From Bifidobacterium pseudolongum subsp. globosum (GTDB taxonomy: Bacteria; Actinomycetota; Actinomycetes; Actinomycetales; Bifidobacteriaceae): a stretch of DNA of 64,000 bases. The notes beneath the pieces were generated by a model. That model searched no databases. It was not told the origin of the DNA and saw only the letters and a list, made by a program, of their open reading frames with translations. Numbering within the stretch: position 1 is the stretch's first letter; each line of letters begins with the position of its first letter. The DNA is taken from positions 372,001-436,000 of the forward strand of contig NZ_JGZG01000005.1 in the NCBI RefSeq assembly GCF_000741295.1, read 5' to 3'. Below are positions 45,793 through 56,068 of the stretch, piece by piece. Made by a program: the position numbers and the translations under genes.

Positions 45793-46740
45793 TCATGACT
45801 CCTGTTGCGCCCGCTGCACCTTGTCGGCGAGCTGGAGCAGGCGGCGGATGCGGCCCGCCACGGCGTCTTTCGTGATGGGTGGATTGGCGAGGCGGCCGAG
45901 TTCTTCAAGGCTCGCATCACCATGGTCAAGGCGTAGCTGGCCTGCCGCACGCAGGTTCTCCGGCACATCGTCACCGAGGATCGCGAAGGCGTGGCGCACT
46001 TTTTCGCAGGCTTCCGCCGCGGCCTTGGCACTGCGGCGCATGTTGGCGTCGTCGAAGTTGGCCAAACGGTTCGCTTTGCCGCGGGCTTCGCCGTCGGAAC
46101 GCTTGCCGGTCCATTCGCGTGCCGAACGCGGTGCGCCCATGAGGATGAGCATGCGCTCGATTGCATCGGGGTCCTTGAGCGTCACGCGGCGCGAGCTGCG
46201 CAGCTGGCGTGCCTGTGCGCTGATGCCCAGACGGCGTGCGGCGCTCGTCAGGTCGATGACCGTTTCGTCGGTCGGGCAGATCACTTCGAGATAGCTGGCC
46301 TTGCCCGGGTCGGACAGGGCGCCATGTGCAAGGAAAGCCCCACGCCAAATGGTTTTGACCTGTGCGATGTTGCCGCTCGTGATCTCCTTGGGCAGTCCGC
46401 CCACCACTTGATGGGTGTGGCGGTCGAGCAGGCCGCATTGCAGGGCGAGGGCCACGCCGCCGCGGTCGATTGTGATGAGGTACCGGCGCACCGGACCGTT
46501 GGGGGTCTGGCGGTCGACGGCGTTGAGGATGGAATCATGGCCATACTGATGCTTGATGGCATGTTGCAGCCAACGGGCTGCTTCCAGGGAATCGAATTGG
46601 GCTTGGACTATGATGCCCTTCTCGGTCTTGCGCAGACCGCCGCCGAAACGAAGCATGGCGGTGGCTTGCGCCTTCTGTGCCGCGGCCATCTCCCCGTCGA
46701 TTTCGGACAGCTCGCTTTTTACCTCATCGAGAAGCGCCAA
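45793..46740 (-). CDS. whiA: DNA-binding protein WhiA
   Basis: 315 aa. LAGLIDADG-homing-endonuclease-like N-terminal domain and C-terminal helix-turn-helix ([25 protein letters not shown]). Involved in sporulation septation in Streptomyces and in cell division/metabolism in other Gram-positives. Start is TTG 46740 with AGGAGG five bases upstream and the usual [12 protein letters not shown]-terminus. Confidence 0.95.
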   Translation of the reverse strand: MALLDEVKSELSEIDGEMAAAQKAQATAMLRFGGGLRKTEKGIIVQAQFDSLEAARWLQHAIKHQYGHDSILNAVDRQTPNGPVRRYLITIDRGGVALALQCGLLDRHTHQVVGGLPKEITSGNIAQVKTIWRGAFLAHGALSDPGKASYLEVICPTDETVIDLTSAARRLGISAQARQLRSSRRVTLKDPDAIERMLILMGAPRSAREWTGKRSDGEARGKANRLANFDDANMRRSAKAAAEACEKVRHAFAILGDDVPENLRAAGQLRLDHGDASLEELGRLANPPITKDAVAGRIRRLLQLADKVQRAQQES

Positions 46741-46866
46741 GGGATCCTCCTGTTGGTTCTGGCTGAATGGGGTGGTGTTCGGCGTGTCGCGTCATCCCAC
46801 CGAAGTTCCGTGATACCGAACGACTTGGACAACGCCGAATGTGGATTGGGATTTGACAAAATGGGG

Positions 46867-47802
46867 TTATTGTGCTTCTTTTCGGTCGAGTTCGCGGGCG
46901 GAGACACTCACGGAAAGGCCGTGCGCGCGCAATCGTTCGGCCAAGGCCTCGCTCATGGCGACCGAACGGTGCTGGCCGCCGGTACAGCCGATGGCGATGG
47001 TGACATAATGCTTGTCTTCCTGCGCATACCCGTTCACGGCGATCTCGATTGCCTTCTCGTAGGCGTCGAGGAATTCCGTGGCGCCGTCGCTTGACAGCAC
47101 GTATTCGCTCACCGGCGCATCCTTGCCGTTGAGCTCACGCAGGCGCGGCACCCAGAACGGGTTGGGCAGGAAGCGCACATCCGCCACGAAGTCCGCGTCG
47201 ATCGGAATGCCGTATTTGAACCCGAAGCTGAAGATGTGTACCGAGACGGTGGTCGGGCCCGATCCCATGAGTGCATTGTACAGTTTCGTGGACAGCTGGT
47301 GGATGCTCAGATGGCTCGTGTCGATCACGATGTCGGCGCGCTCCTCGAGGTTCTCCAGCAGGGCGCGCTCCTCGCGGATGCCGTCGATGAGCCGGCCGTT
47401 GTGCTGCAACGGGTGCGGGCGGCGCACCGATTCGAAGCGTTTGATCAGCACCTCGTCGTCGGCGTCCAAAAAGAGGATGCGCGTTTTGACGCCCAGATCA
47501 TCGAGATGGCTCAGCATGGCGGACAAGTCGGCGAAATAATCGCGCGATCGCACGTCGATGACAGCGGCGAGCCGGTGCACGCCGCTGGGTGACGCGGTCA
47601 TCATGTCGACCATCGGCACCATGAGCTGTGGCGGCATGTTGTCGACCACATACCACCCCATGTCCTCGATGCTGTGGGCGGCATGCGACCGGCCCGCACC
47701 GCTCATGCCGGTGATGAGCATGACCTCGAACCCTTCTGCCGGCGCGGTTGCCTCGGGTTCCTTGGCCAACGCCGGCTGCCCCATGGGTGCGGTAGATGTC
47801 AT
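46867..47802 (-). CDS. rapZ: RNase adapter / nucleotide-binding protein RapZ (YvcJ)
   Basis: 311 aa. Walker A GMSGAGRSHAAH has Arg in place of the usual Lys, a variant seen in actinobacterial members; C-terminal GCTGGQHRSVAMSEALAERL is the family hallmark. In E. coli RapZ controls amino-sugar synthesis through small RNAs; the actinobacterial role is less clear. ATG 47802 has GGAGGAGG upstream and overlaps the aroE stop by 4 bp. Confidence 0.92.
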   Translation of the reverse strand: MTSTAPMGQPALAKEPEATAPAEGFEVMLITGMSGAGRSHAAHSIEDMGWYVVDNMPPQLMVPMVDMMTASPSGVHRLAAVIDVRSRDYFADLSAMLSHLDDLGVKTRILFLDADDEVLIKRFESVRRPHPLQHNGRLIDGIREERALLENLEERADIVIDTSHLSIHQLSTKLYNALMGSGPTTVSVHIFSFGFKYGIPIDADFVADVRFLPNPFWVPRLRELNGKDAPVSEYVLSSDGATEFLDAYEKAIEIAVNGYAQEDKHYVTIAIGCTGGQHRSVAMSEALAERLRAHGLSVSVSARELDRKEAQ

Positions 47803-48728
47803 AGTGCCTCCTCCAGTGCGGCGCGCATCGCGGTCTCCAACGTGCGGTCCTGTGTGCGCGTACTGCAATGGTCAAAGTCCTCGGATTGGGCGTGGCCCGT
47901 CATCAGCAGCACTTGGGCCACCGCCTGATACAGTAGCATCTCCTCGCCGCCGATCGCGATGCCGCCACGTTTCCGCCACGCGCGCATGAGCGCCGTGGGC
48001 CTGGGGTCATAGACCACATCGAGCAGCATACCGTGCACGTCCACGCCCGCATCGAGCAGTGCCTGGGCCACCACGTCGGCACCATGGGCGGGAATGGTGT
48101 TGACCGCCACATCCGCCGCCGCCAAATCCGGTATGCAATCCGCCAACGGCACGAGACGTACCGACATGCCATGGCGCTCTCCGCATGCGGCGAGGCCGGG
48201 ATTACGGTCGGGGTGGCGTGCGGCCACCACCACATCGGCTACGTCACCCATCATCGCGCATGCGGCCAATGCCGACGTGGCGGTGTTGCCGTTGCCGAGA
48301 ATGACCGCGGTGCGGTGGGTGTGCGCGGCGGCGCCGGTCTGTGTCTGGCGATTCTCCGCTTCCTCGAAGGCGCGTGCGATGCCGTAGACGTCGGTGTTGA
48401 ACAGTTTCAGGGCGTGGTTGTGTCCGGTGCCGTCGAACACCACCGTATTGGCCACCCCCAGTTCCCTCGCCCATAGGTTCGATGGCTCACCGTATGGCTG
48501 GATGGTGCGTTTGAGGGGCATCGTCAGGCTCAGGCCCGCCCAGGTGTCGTCCAACGAGTCCAAGAACGGTTCCAGATCGTCCTGCCCCACCTCGATGCTG
48601 CGGTAGTCCCAATCGTCCAAGCCCATGGCCCGGTATGCGGCGGTATGCAACACAGGTGACAGTGAGTGCGCGATGGGCTGCCCCAGCACGGCGCAGTGGC
48701 GATGGGGCGTGTGGTGTTCGAATGGCAT
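47799..48728 (-). CDS. aroE: Shikimate dehydrogenase family protein
   Basis: 309 aa. Substrate site AHSLSPVLHTAAY, catalytic Lys in LTMPLK, Asn in VANTVV and Asp in NTDVYG; NADP-binding ILGNGNTATSALAA. Reduces 3-dehydroshikimate in aromatic amino acid synthesis, or a paralogous activity. GGGAGG before the ATG. It sits between uvrC and rapZ, an insertion into an otherwise conserved cluster. Confidence 0.85.
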   Translation of the reverse strand: MPFEHHTPHRHCAVLGQPIAHSLSPVLHTAAYRAMGLDDWDYRSIEVGQDDLEPFLDSLDDTWAGLSLTMPLKRTIQPYGEPSNLWARELGVANTVVFDGTGHNHALKLFNTDVYGIARAFEEAENRQTQTGAAAHTHRTAVILGNGNTATSALAACAMMGDVADVVVAARHPDRNPGLAACGERHGMSVRLVPLADCIPDLAAADVAVNTIPAHGADVVAQALLDAGVDVHGMLLDVVYDPRPTALMRAWRKRGGIAIGGEEMLLYQAVAQVLLMTGHAQSEDFDHCSTRTQDRTLETAMRAALEEAL

Positions 48729-48756
48729 GCGGCCTCCCGTCTTCTTCGTGCCCGCG

Positions 48757-51099
48757 CTACCCTACCTTATCACCGGCACCGGCCGCACTCTGCACGGCTT
48801 CTCGCTGCGTGGGGTCGGTGTTTCGCGCCCCTCCGTGCAATGCGTCGTGGATGCGTTGCGCCTTGGCATGGCCGACGCCTTTGACCGCTTCGAGTTCCTC
48901 GACACTGGCCTCACGCATGGCGCGCACCGAACCGAAATACGCCAACAGACGCTTCTGATAGGCGGGGCCGATGCCCGGAATGTCGTCGAGAGCCGACCGG
49001 AGCGCGCCTTTGCGGCGTGCCTGCCGATGGTAGGTGATGGCGAACCGGTGGGATTCGTCACGCACCCGCTGCAGCAGGTAGAGGCCTTCGGAGGTGCGTT
49101 TGAGGATGATCGGGTAGTCATCGTCCGGCACCCACACCTCTTCGAGCCGCTTGGCCAAACCGCACACCGCCACGTCTTCCACACCGCAATCAGCCAAGGC
49201 CTGTGCCGCCGCCATGACCTGCGGCTTGCCGCCGTCGACCACCACAAGATTGGGTTTGTAGGCGAAATGCCTGCGGTTGGTGTTCTGCTGCACCACATCG
49301 CCATCGGCGGGCTGGCCGCCAGCTCGCCGCTCATTGTCGAGGCTTTCGCCGCTGTCGCCGGCGATGTTGCCGTGTTTGAACCTGCGCGTCAACGTCTCGT
49401 ACAGTGCGGAAAGGTCATCGAGCGCGCCGGCGCCGTCGTCGCCGCGGATCGCGAACCGCCGGTATTCGGATTTCTTGGCGATGCCGTCTTCGAACACCAC
49501 CATCGACGCCACTTGGAACGCGCCTCCCACGGTATTGGAGATGTCGTAGCATTCGATGCGCAATGGGGCCTGGTCCAGTCCAAGCGCCTGTGCCACATCG
49601 TTCATGGCCGCGGTGCGTGTGCCGATGTCGTTGATGCGGCTCATCTTGCTGCGTTGCAACGCCTGCTGTGCGTTCTGGTCGGCGCGGTCGAGCAACTGTT
49701 TCTTGTTGCCGCGCATCGGCACGGTGATTGAGACCGCTCCCCCACGCAACCCCGACAGCCATTGCTCCAGCTCCTCGGTGCGCGCCGGTGGGAACGGCAG
49801 CAGGATCTGCCGGGGCACCGGAGCCACCGGTTCGAGCAGGTCGGCGCGACCGGTCTGCTCCATGTGGCGTGTACGGGCGCGCGTGGCCTGGGCGCGTGCG
49901 GTGACATCGGTCGCGGTGATCTGCTGCGAATCGGCGATGGCGTTGCGTTGCTCGTTGATGATGAGCGACGGGGATGCGCCTTGCGCCGCTCCTCCGTCTT
50001 CCGGTGCGTCCGCACGCGGTGTGCTGGCCGCCTCATGCGTCAGCTCGGAATACACTTGGACAATCAGATCGGCCATCAGTTCGCCGTCGTCCACTTCGTT
50101 GGCGCGTTCCACACTCCAATTGCGTTCACCCCGGATGGTGCCCGAACGTACGAAGAACGCATGCACGGACGCTTCAAGCTCGTCGGTGGCGAAGCCGAAC
50201 ACATCGGCGTCCACATCCTGATCGAGCACAACCGCGTTCTGCTCCATCACAGTGCTGAGCATCTGGATGTCGTCACGCAACCGCGCCGCACGCTCGAAAT
50301 CGAGGTCGGCGCTCGCCTCCTTCATCTGCGCGGTGAGTTGGGCGATGTACGATTTGCCCACACGGCCGGTCAATACGCCTACGAGTTGTTCGCACATGCG
50401 CCGGTGCGCGCCGGCGTCGATACGACCCACGCATGGCGCTGAGCATTTGCCAATCGAGGCAAGCAGGCATGGGCGTCCGGTGAGGCGCGCTTTGCGGAAC
50501 ACAGCGGGCGTGCAGGTGCGCACGGGGAAGGTGCGCAGCAGGCGGTCCAGGCTTTTGCGCAGATCCCACACCTTGGCGTAGGGTCCGAAATATCGGGTGT
50601 CGCGTCGTTTGCGGCTGCGGGTGACCCATACGCGGGGGTATTCCTCGCCCACGGAGACGGCAAGGTAAGGATAGGTTTTGTCGTCACGGAACACCACGTT
50701 GAACCGCGGGTCGAATTCCTTGATCCATGTGTATTCCAAGGTGAGCGCCTCGAGTTCGGTGCTGACCACGGTCCATTCGAGCGACCGCGCGGTGAGCACC
50801 ATGGTCTGGGTGCGCGGGTGCAGTTGGTGCAGTGGCTGGAAGTAGTTCGTCAGGCGGTTGCGCAGGTTCTTCGCTTTGCCCACGTAGATCACGCGGCCCT
50901 CCCCGTCGCGCCACTTGTAGACGCCGGGCTGTGCGGGAATGTCACCGGTGCGTGGACGGAACAGGTCGCGGGTGTCGCCCAGCAGTGGCGCCCCGTTGGC
51001 ATTGGTGCCGCCGCTCGTGTCCTGCGCGGGCATGCTGGCGATTAGGTCGTGTGCCATGTCTTGCCAGGAGTCTGGCGCATGGCGTTCGAAAACGCTCAC
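48757..51099 (-). CDS. uvrC: Excinuclease ABC subunit C
   Basis: 780 aa, long for the family because of an insert of about 90 residues before the RNase H-like domain. GIY-YIG nuclease (PGVYKWRDGEGRVIYVGKAKNLRNR), UVR/UvrB-binding motif (ADLDFERAARLRDDI), RNase H-like 5' nuclease (IECYDISNTVGGAF) and C-terminal helix-hairpin-helix. Makes both incisions in nucleotide excision repair. Start is GTG 51099 with AAGGAGAG upstream, 26 bp behind uvrA. Confidence 0.96.
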   Translation of the reverse strand: MSVFERHAPDSWQDMAHDLIASMPAQDTSGGTNANGAPLLGDTRDLFRPRTGDIPAQPGVYKWRDGEGRVIYVGKAKNLRNRLTNYFQPLHQLHPRTQTMVLTARSLEWTVVSTELEALTLEYTWIKEFDPRFNVVFRDDKTYPYLAVSVGEEYPRVWVTRSRKRRDTRYFGPYAKVWDLRKSLDRLLRTFPVRTCTPAVFRKARLTGRPCLLASIGKCSAPCVGRIDAGAHRRMCEQLVGVLTGRVGKSYIAQLTAQMKEASADLDFERAARLRDDIQMLSTVMEQNAVVLDQDVDADVFGFATDELEASVHAFFVRSGTIRGERNWSVERANEVDDGELMADLIVQVYSELTHEAASTPRADAPEDGGAAQGASPSLIINEQRNAIADSQQITATDVTARAQATRARTRHMEQTGRADLLEPVAPVPRQILLPFPPARTEELEQWLSGLRGGAVSITVPMRGNKKQLLDRADQNAQQALQRSKMSRINDIGTRTAAMNDVAQALGLDQAPLRIECYDISNTVGGAFQVASMVVFEDGIAKKSEYRRFAIRGDDGAGALDDLSALYETLTRRFKHGNIAGDSGESLDNERRAGGQPADGDVVQQNTNRRHFAYKPNLVVVDGGKPQVMAAAQALADCGVEDVAVCGLAKRLEEVWVPDDDYPIILKRTSEGLYLLQRVRDESHRFAITYHRQARRKGALRSALDDIPGIGPAYQKRLLAYFGSVRAMREASVEELEAVKGVGHAKAQRIHDALHGGARNTDPTQREAVQSAAGAGDKVG

Positions 51100-51125
51100 G
51101 GACTCTCCTTACGTTGCCGCTTGGG

Positions 51126-54113
51126 TCATTTGAGCAGTGGTTCAAGGAACCGACCCGTCCACGAAGCGTCGCATTGCACCACGTGCTCGGGGGTGCCTTC
51201 GGCCACGATGGTGCCGCCGCCTTCGCCGCCTTCCGGTCCCAGGTCAATGATCCAGTCACTGGATTTGACCACGTCGAGGTTGTGTTCGATCACGATGACC
51301 GTGTTGCCTTTGTCCACCAGACCCTGCAGCACGACGAGCAGTTTGTTCACATCCTCGAAGTGCAGGCCGGTCGTTGGCTCGTCGAGAATGTAGACGGTCT
51401 TGCCGGTGGAACGGCGCTGCAATTCTGTCGCGAGTTTGACGCGCTGCGATTCGCCGCCCGACAGTGTGGTGGCGGGTTGTCCCAAGCGGATGTAGCCCAG
51501 GCCCACCTGCACGAGGGTGTCCAGATACCGTGAGATCGCCGGATATGCCTTGAAGAATTCGGCGGCCTCGCTGATGGGCATGTCGAGGATGTCGGCGACG
51601 GTCTTACCGTTATATTTGACTTCGAGTGTCTCGCGGTTGTACCGCTTGCCGTGGCATTCCTCGCATTCCACATACACGTCGGGCAGGAAATTCATCTCAA
51701 TCTTCAATGTGCCGTCACCATGGCACGCCTCACAGCGTCCGCCCTTGACGTTGAACGAGAACCTGCCCGGACCGTAACCGCGCACCTGCGCTTCGGGGGT
51801 CTTGGCGAATAGGGTGCGGATCTTGTCCCACACGCCGGTGTAGGTGGCCGGGTTCGACCGTGGTGTGCGTCCGATCGGGTTCTGGTCGACGTGGATCACC
51901 TTGTCGCATTGGTCCACGCCCTCGACACGTGTGTGTTTGCCGGGCACGATGCGTGCGCCGTTGAGCTTGTCGGCGAGCACCGGGTAGAGGATCTGGTTGA
52001 CGAGCGTGGATTTGCCGGACCCCGAGACACCGGTCACGCATGTCATCACGCCCAAGGGGAACCGCACGGTCAGGTCCTTGAGGTTGTTCTCGCGCGCCCC
52101 CACCACGGTGAGCTGTTTGGTTGTGCGTGTCTTGCGGCGCTTCTTGGGCACTTCGATGCGGCGCCTGCCGGCGATGTAGTCACCGGTGATGGAACGCGTG
52201 GCGTCCACGAGGTGATCGGCGGGGCCGGAATAGACGACTTCGCCGCCGTGTTCGCCTGCGCCCGGGCCGATGTCAACGAGCCAGTCGGCGCTGCGGATCG
52301 TGTCTTCGTCGTGTTCGACGACGATGAGCGTGTTGCCCAGGTCACGCAGATGGTGCAGGGTGTCGATCAGGCGCGCGTTGTCGCGTTGGTGCAGGCCGAT
52401 CGAGGGTTCGTCAAGCACGTACATGACGCCCACGAGGCCTGATCCGATTTGCGTGGCGAGCCTGATGCGCTGCGCTTCGCCGCCCGACAGTGTCTTCGCG
52501 GCGCGCGAAAGCGTCAAGTAGTTGAGGCCTACGTCGTTGAGGAATCCGAGGCGTGCGCGGATCTCCTTGACGACTTCGCCCGCGATCTGCGCCTTGGCGC
52601 CGCTCAGGTCGAGTTCGTTGATCCAGGCGAGTCCACGCTCGGCGGACATGTCGCACACGTCGGCGATCGATTTGCCTTCCACAGTGATGGCGAGCACCTC
52701 GGGCTTGAGCCGCTTGCCGTGGCACACGGCGCACGGCACTTCGCGCATATACGATTCGTAGTATTGCTTGCGCTGTTCTGAATCGGTCTCCTCGTGCCGG
52801 CGCATGAGCGACCGAACCACGCCCTCGAACCCGGTCGAGTATTCGCGCATGCGCCCCCAACGGTTGCGGTACGAGACGGTGACCTTGAAGTCCTTGCCGT
52901 ACATGATGGCCTGACGCACTTCTTCGGGCAGGTCCTTCCACGGGGTGTCCAGGTCGAAGCCGAGTTCTGAGGCGAGGCCCTCAAGCAGATGGCGGTAGTA
53001 ATCGCCGGTGCTTTTCGTCATCATCCACGGTTCGATCGCGCCTTCGTTGAGCGTCTTGTCGGGGTCGGGCACCACGAGCTCGGGGTCGATCGCGAGGCTG
53101 AAGCCGAGTCCGGTACATTCGGGGCATGCGCCGTAGGGTGCGTTGAATGAGAACGTGCGCGGTTCGATCTCGTCGAGTTCGAGCGTGTGCCCGTTCGGGC
53201 ATGCCATGTGTTCGGAGAACGGCACGCGGCGCAGCGGGTCGTTCTCGTTGCGGTCGACGAAATCGGCGACCATGAGCCCGTTGGCGAGCCTGAGCGCCGT
53301 TTCGGCGGAGTCGGTGAGGCGCTGGCGGATGCCGTCTTTGATGACGAGGCGGTCGACGACGACCTCGATGGTGTGCTTCTTCTGCTTCGTCAACGTGATG
53401 TCGTCGGACAGTTGGCGCATCTGACCGTCGATGAGTGCGCGCGCATAGCCGTCGCCGCGCAGCAGTTCGAGCAGGTCTTCGAATTCGCCTTTGCGCCCGC
53501 GCACGACCGGCGCGAGGATCTGGAAGCGTGTGCGCTCGGGGTTGGCGAGCAGGCGGTCGACCATCTGCTGCGGCGTCTGCGCGCTCACCTCGGCCCCGCA
53601 CGCCGGGCAGTGCGGCACGCCGGTGCGCGCGAACAGCAGGCGCAGGTAATCGTAGATCTCGGTGATGGTGCCCACGGTGGAACGGGGGTTGCGGTTCGTC
53701 GTCTTCTGGTCGATCGAGACGGCCGGGCTCAGGCCTTCGATGAAATCGACGTCCGGTTTGTCCATCTGGCCGAGGAATTGGCGTGCGTATGCAGACAGGG
53801 ATTCGACGTAGCGCCGCTGGCCCTCGGCGAACAACGTGTCGAACGCCATCGACGATTTGCCCGACCCCGACAGGCCGGTGAAGACGACCATGCGGTTGCG
53901 TGGGAACTCCAGGTCCGCGTTCTTGAGGTTGTGTTCACGCGCACCCTGGATCACGATCTTGAGGTCGCTGGGCAGGTGGCTGATGTCCGCGATCAGTGAG
54001 CCGTGCTGTTCGCGCAGCGGCGCCTTGGCGAGCTCCGCGCCCAGGAACGAATCGCTCGACATCACCCGTTCGATGATGGGTTCGGATGCGCGCGCCTCAA
54101 ATGCTGTTGCCAT
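51126..54113 (-). CDS. uvrA: Excinuclease ABC subunit A
   Basis: 995 aa DNA-damage sensor. First ATPase: [13 protein letters not shown]; zinc finger CPACG; signature [16 protein letters not shown]; second ATPase [12 protein letters not shown] with the CEACHGDG...CEECHGKRY zinc module. The open frame continues to 54932, but ATG 54113 with GGAGGAGA upstream matches known proteins. A LexA box lies 76 bp upstream. Confidence 0.96.
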   Translation of the reverse strand: MATAFEARASEPIIERVMSSDSFLGAELAKAPLREQHGSLIADISHLPSDLKIVIQGAREHNLKNADLEFPRNRMVVFTGLSGSGKSSMAFDTLFAEGQRRYVESLSAYARQFLGQMDKPDVDFIEGLSPAVSIDQKTTNRNPRSTVGTITEIYDYLRLLFARTGVPHCPACGAEVSAQTPQQMVDRLLANPERTRFQILAPVVRGRKGEFEDLLELLRGDGYARALIDGQMRQLSDDITLTKQKKHTIEVVVDRLVIKDGIRQRLTDSAETALRLANGLMVADFVDRNENDPLRRVPFSEHMACPNGHTLELDEIEPRTFSFNAPYGACPECTGLGFSLAIDPELVVPDPDKTLNEGAIEPWMMTKSTGDYYRHLLEGLASELGFDLDTPWKDLPEEVRQAIMYGKDFKVTVSYRNRWGRMREYSTGFEGVVRSLMRRHEETDSEQRKQYYESYMREVPCAVCHGKRLKPEVLAITVEGKSIADVCDMSAERGLAWINELDLSGAKAQIAGEVVKEIRARLGFLNDVGLNYLTLSRAAKTLSGGEAQRIRLATQIGSGLVGVMYVLDEPSIGLHQRDNARLIDTLHHLRDLGNTLIVVEHDEDTIRSADWLVDIGPGAGEHGGEVVYSGPADHLVDATRSITGDYIAGRRRIEVPKKRRKTRTTKQLTVVGARENNLKDLTVRFPLGVMTCVTGVSGSGKSTLVNQILYPVLADKLNGARIVPGKHTRVEGVDQCDKVIHVDQNPIGRTPRSNPATYTGVWDKIRTLFAKTPEAQVRGYGPGRFSFNVKGGRCEACHGDGTLKIEMNFLPDVYVECEECHGKRYNRETLEVKYNGKTVADILDMPISEAAEFFKAYPAISRYLDTLVQVGLGYIRLGQPATTLSGGESQRVKLATELQRRSTGKTVYILDEPTTGLHFEDVNKLLVVLQGLVDKGNTVIVIEHNLDVVKSSDWIIDLGPEGGEGGGTIVAEGTPEHVVQCDASWTGRFLEPLLK

Positions 54114-54188
54114 TCGTCTCCTCCAAGCCGAAAGATGGTGCGACCATGATGGTCCGCGTGTCAAGGATACAACAAGACACGCAAAAAA

Positions 54189-54204
54189 TCGAACACCTGT
54201 TCGA
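54189..54204 (-). promoter_or_regulatory. LexA (SOS) box in front of uvrA
   Basis: TCGAAC-ACCT-GTTCGA, a perfect 16-bp palindromic LexA operator 76 bp before the uvrA ATG; it should control uvrA and probably uvrC. No second promoter is obvious in the 252-bp gap to the divergent membrane-protein gene. Confidence 0.88.
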
Positions 54205-54365
54205 TAACCGTGCCGTTTGACGGGCAAAGTGCGCGCGGGGCTGAATCCAATTGCGAAAACGCGCGCCCCACGCCCGTACGCCCGGCCGCCACCGTCTACT
54301 CTGGAAGATACCAAGCCACACGGCACCAACACAGTGCGCCGCACGCGCATGGGAGGAGAGCGGAT

Positions 54366-55352
54366 ATGACCCAAGACATGCAACCAGACACCACCCCCGT
54401 GCAGGACGAACCGCCCGCCGCCCCTCCGGTGCCACCCGCCATGGACGACACCACCACGCCAACCGCGCCCGCAACGACCTCCCGGTCCAACGAGACGAAG
54501 GCGAAGAAGGAGGAGCACGCCGCCCGGCACGACATTGAGGTCATCGTCGCATGGGTGGTGTTGCTCGCGATGGTCGTGGTCAACGCGCTCGCGCAATGCG
54601 GTGTGCTTGTGCACCTCGCCCCCGGTGATTCGCGCGCGACCGTGTTCTCCTGGTTCGCTCCCGACCGCTATGTGCAGCTCATCTGGATCCCCATCTATGC
54701 GCTGCTCGCCATCTGGCTCATCCGCATCGGCAACGGCCGTCGCAAGGCGAAACGGCTGGGCCGTACCCCCTTCACCCTGATGGGGCTGCTGTTCATCGTC
54801 ACAGCAGGCGTGGAAATCGGCTGGATCTTCGCATGGCACAACCAGAACTACCCCTCGGCGATATCGCTTGTGCTCATCCAGACCGCACTCGTCTGGGCAT
54901 TGTGGTTCCTCACCCGCCGCAACAAGCACCACAGTCTGTGGGATTGGGCGCCGTTCTCATTGTGGGGGTCATGGCTCCTCGTGGAATGTGTGACCGACAT
55001 CGCCCGCGCCGCCACATATTACGTCTCGAAAGACGGCGCCATCCCCACAACCGCACAGTCCATCACCACCATTGTGGTGATTGTGCTCCTGCTCGCACTC
55101 GCCTGCTTTGCACGCTATAGGTTCGGTGACTGGATCTTCGGCCTCGTCACCCTGTGGGCCGTCGTCGGCGTGGCGATCCGCCTCATGGACGTCTCCAAGA
55201 TCACCGCAGTGCTGGGTATCGCGCTCGCCACTGCGGCCGCGGTGTTCATGTACATTCCATGGGCTCGCATCTCCCCCCGCCTCACCAGCATGGGATCCCC
55301 CGCCACCAAGGATTATCAGGGTGGCCCGACGCATGAGGGGCCACGCCAGTGA
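54366..55352 (+). CDS. Polytopic membrane protein, possibly TspO/MBR-like
   Basis: 328 aa. A Pro/Thr-rich cytosolic N-terminus of about 60 residues is followed by eight or so hydrophobic helices rich in Trp ([54 protein letters not shown]). The pattern recalls tryptophan-rich TspO-related proteins, but I do not see enough to be sure. GGAGGAGAG before ATG 54366. The stop overlaps the following glycosylase gene by 4 bp. Confidence 0.6.
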   Translation: MTQDMQPDTTPVQDEPPAAPPVPPAMDDTTTPTAPATTSRSNETKAKKEEHAARHDIEVIVAWVVLLAMVVVNALAQCGVLVHLAPGDSRATVFSWFAPDRYVQLIWIPIYALLAIWLIRIGNGRRKAKRLGRTPFTLMGLLFIVTAGVEIGWIFAWHNQNYPSAISLVLIQTALVWALWFLTRRNKHHSLWDWAPFSLWGSWLLVECVTDIARAATYYVSKDGAIPTTAQSITTIVVIVLLLALACFARYRFGDWIFGLVTLWAVVGVAIRLMDVSKITAVLGIALATAAAVFMYIPWARISPRLTSMGSPATKDYQGGPTHEGPRQ

Positions 55353-55945
55353 CCGAGCATGGGGAAGGCCTGCAGCGGGTCGACCATGGGTTCGGCCCAC
55401 TGTACGACCACGCGTCACGCATCCTGTTCCTCGGCACCATGGCCAGCCCTGCGTCACGCCGCCATGGGTTCTTCTACATGCATCCGCGCAACCGGTTCTG
55501 GCCGGTTATGGAAGCGTTGTTCGCCGATCGGGCCGACCCCACCGACCGCGTGGGCCTCTCGGTGCAATCCAGGCGTGCCTTCGCGTTGCGCCACCGCATC
55601 GCGTTATGGGACGCGATCGAATCGTGCGACATTCGCAATGCCAGCGACGCGAGCATCCGCAATGTGGTGCCGAGCGATCTGGCACCCATCATCAATGGCT
55701 CCCAGATCAACCACATCTACACGTGCGGGGCGAAAGCCACCGCACTGTACCACCGCTATTGCGAGCCGAACCTGGCCGAGCAAGGCATTACGCTTCCTGC
55801 AACCGCACTGCCGTCGACAAGCCCCGCCTATGCCGCGGCCACCCTCGGCGACCTGATCACCGCGTACCGTGCGCGCATTGACTGGAACGCCTACCGTACG
55901 CCGGTGGTTGACGGCGTTGGACGAAGACCAACGCACCGCATATGA
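55349..55945 (+). CDS. DNA-deoxyinosine/uracil glycosylase, UDG family 6
   Basis: 198 aa. FLGTMASPASRRHGFFYMHPRNRFWPV at residues 27-53 is the active-site region of hypoxanthine-DNA glycosylases (uracil-DNA glycosylase superfamily family 6), with LWDAIESCDIRNASDASI and the C-terminal LPSTSPAYA also conserved. It should remove deaminated bases, mainly hypoxanthine. GTG start overlaps the preceding stop (GTGA). The last codons fall inside a terminator-like hairpin. Confidence 0.85.
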   Translation: MTEHGEGLQRVDHGFGPLYDHASRILFLGTMASPASRRHGFFYMHPRNRFWPVMEALFADRADPTDRVGLSVQSRRAFALRHRIALWDAIESCDIRNASDASIRNVVPSDLAPIINGSQINHIYTCGAKATALYHRYCEPNLAEQGITLPATALPSTSPAYAAATLGDLITAYRARIDWNAYRTPVVDGVGRRPTHRI

Positions 55946-55963
55946 TGGTCTGCGGTGCGTTGG
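55928..55963. terminator. Hairpin overlapping the end of the glycosylase gene
   Basis: Perfect 13-bp stem CCAACGCACCGCA and complement with 10-nt loop. Its left arm is inside the last codons and the stop codon is in the loop. Confidence 0.6.
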
Positions 55964-56068
55964 CGGCCGGCGGCGCAACCATGCGTACGGCGCCGATTAC
56001 GACATCCGGCGCACCATTCGTCACAGGCCTTACACTCCAAGCACACAGCACAGGAAAGACGGTGAAGC

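Noticed and set aside
54114-54932. Upstream extension of the uvrA frame
   Set aside because: It runs through the LexA box and antisense to the membrane-protein gene; ATG 54113 has a strong ribosome site and matches known UvrA N-termini.
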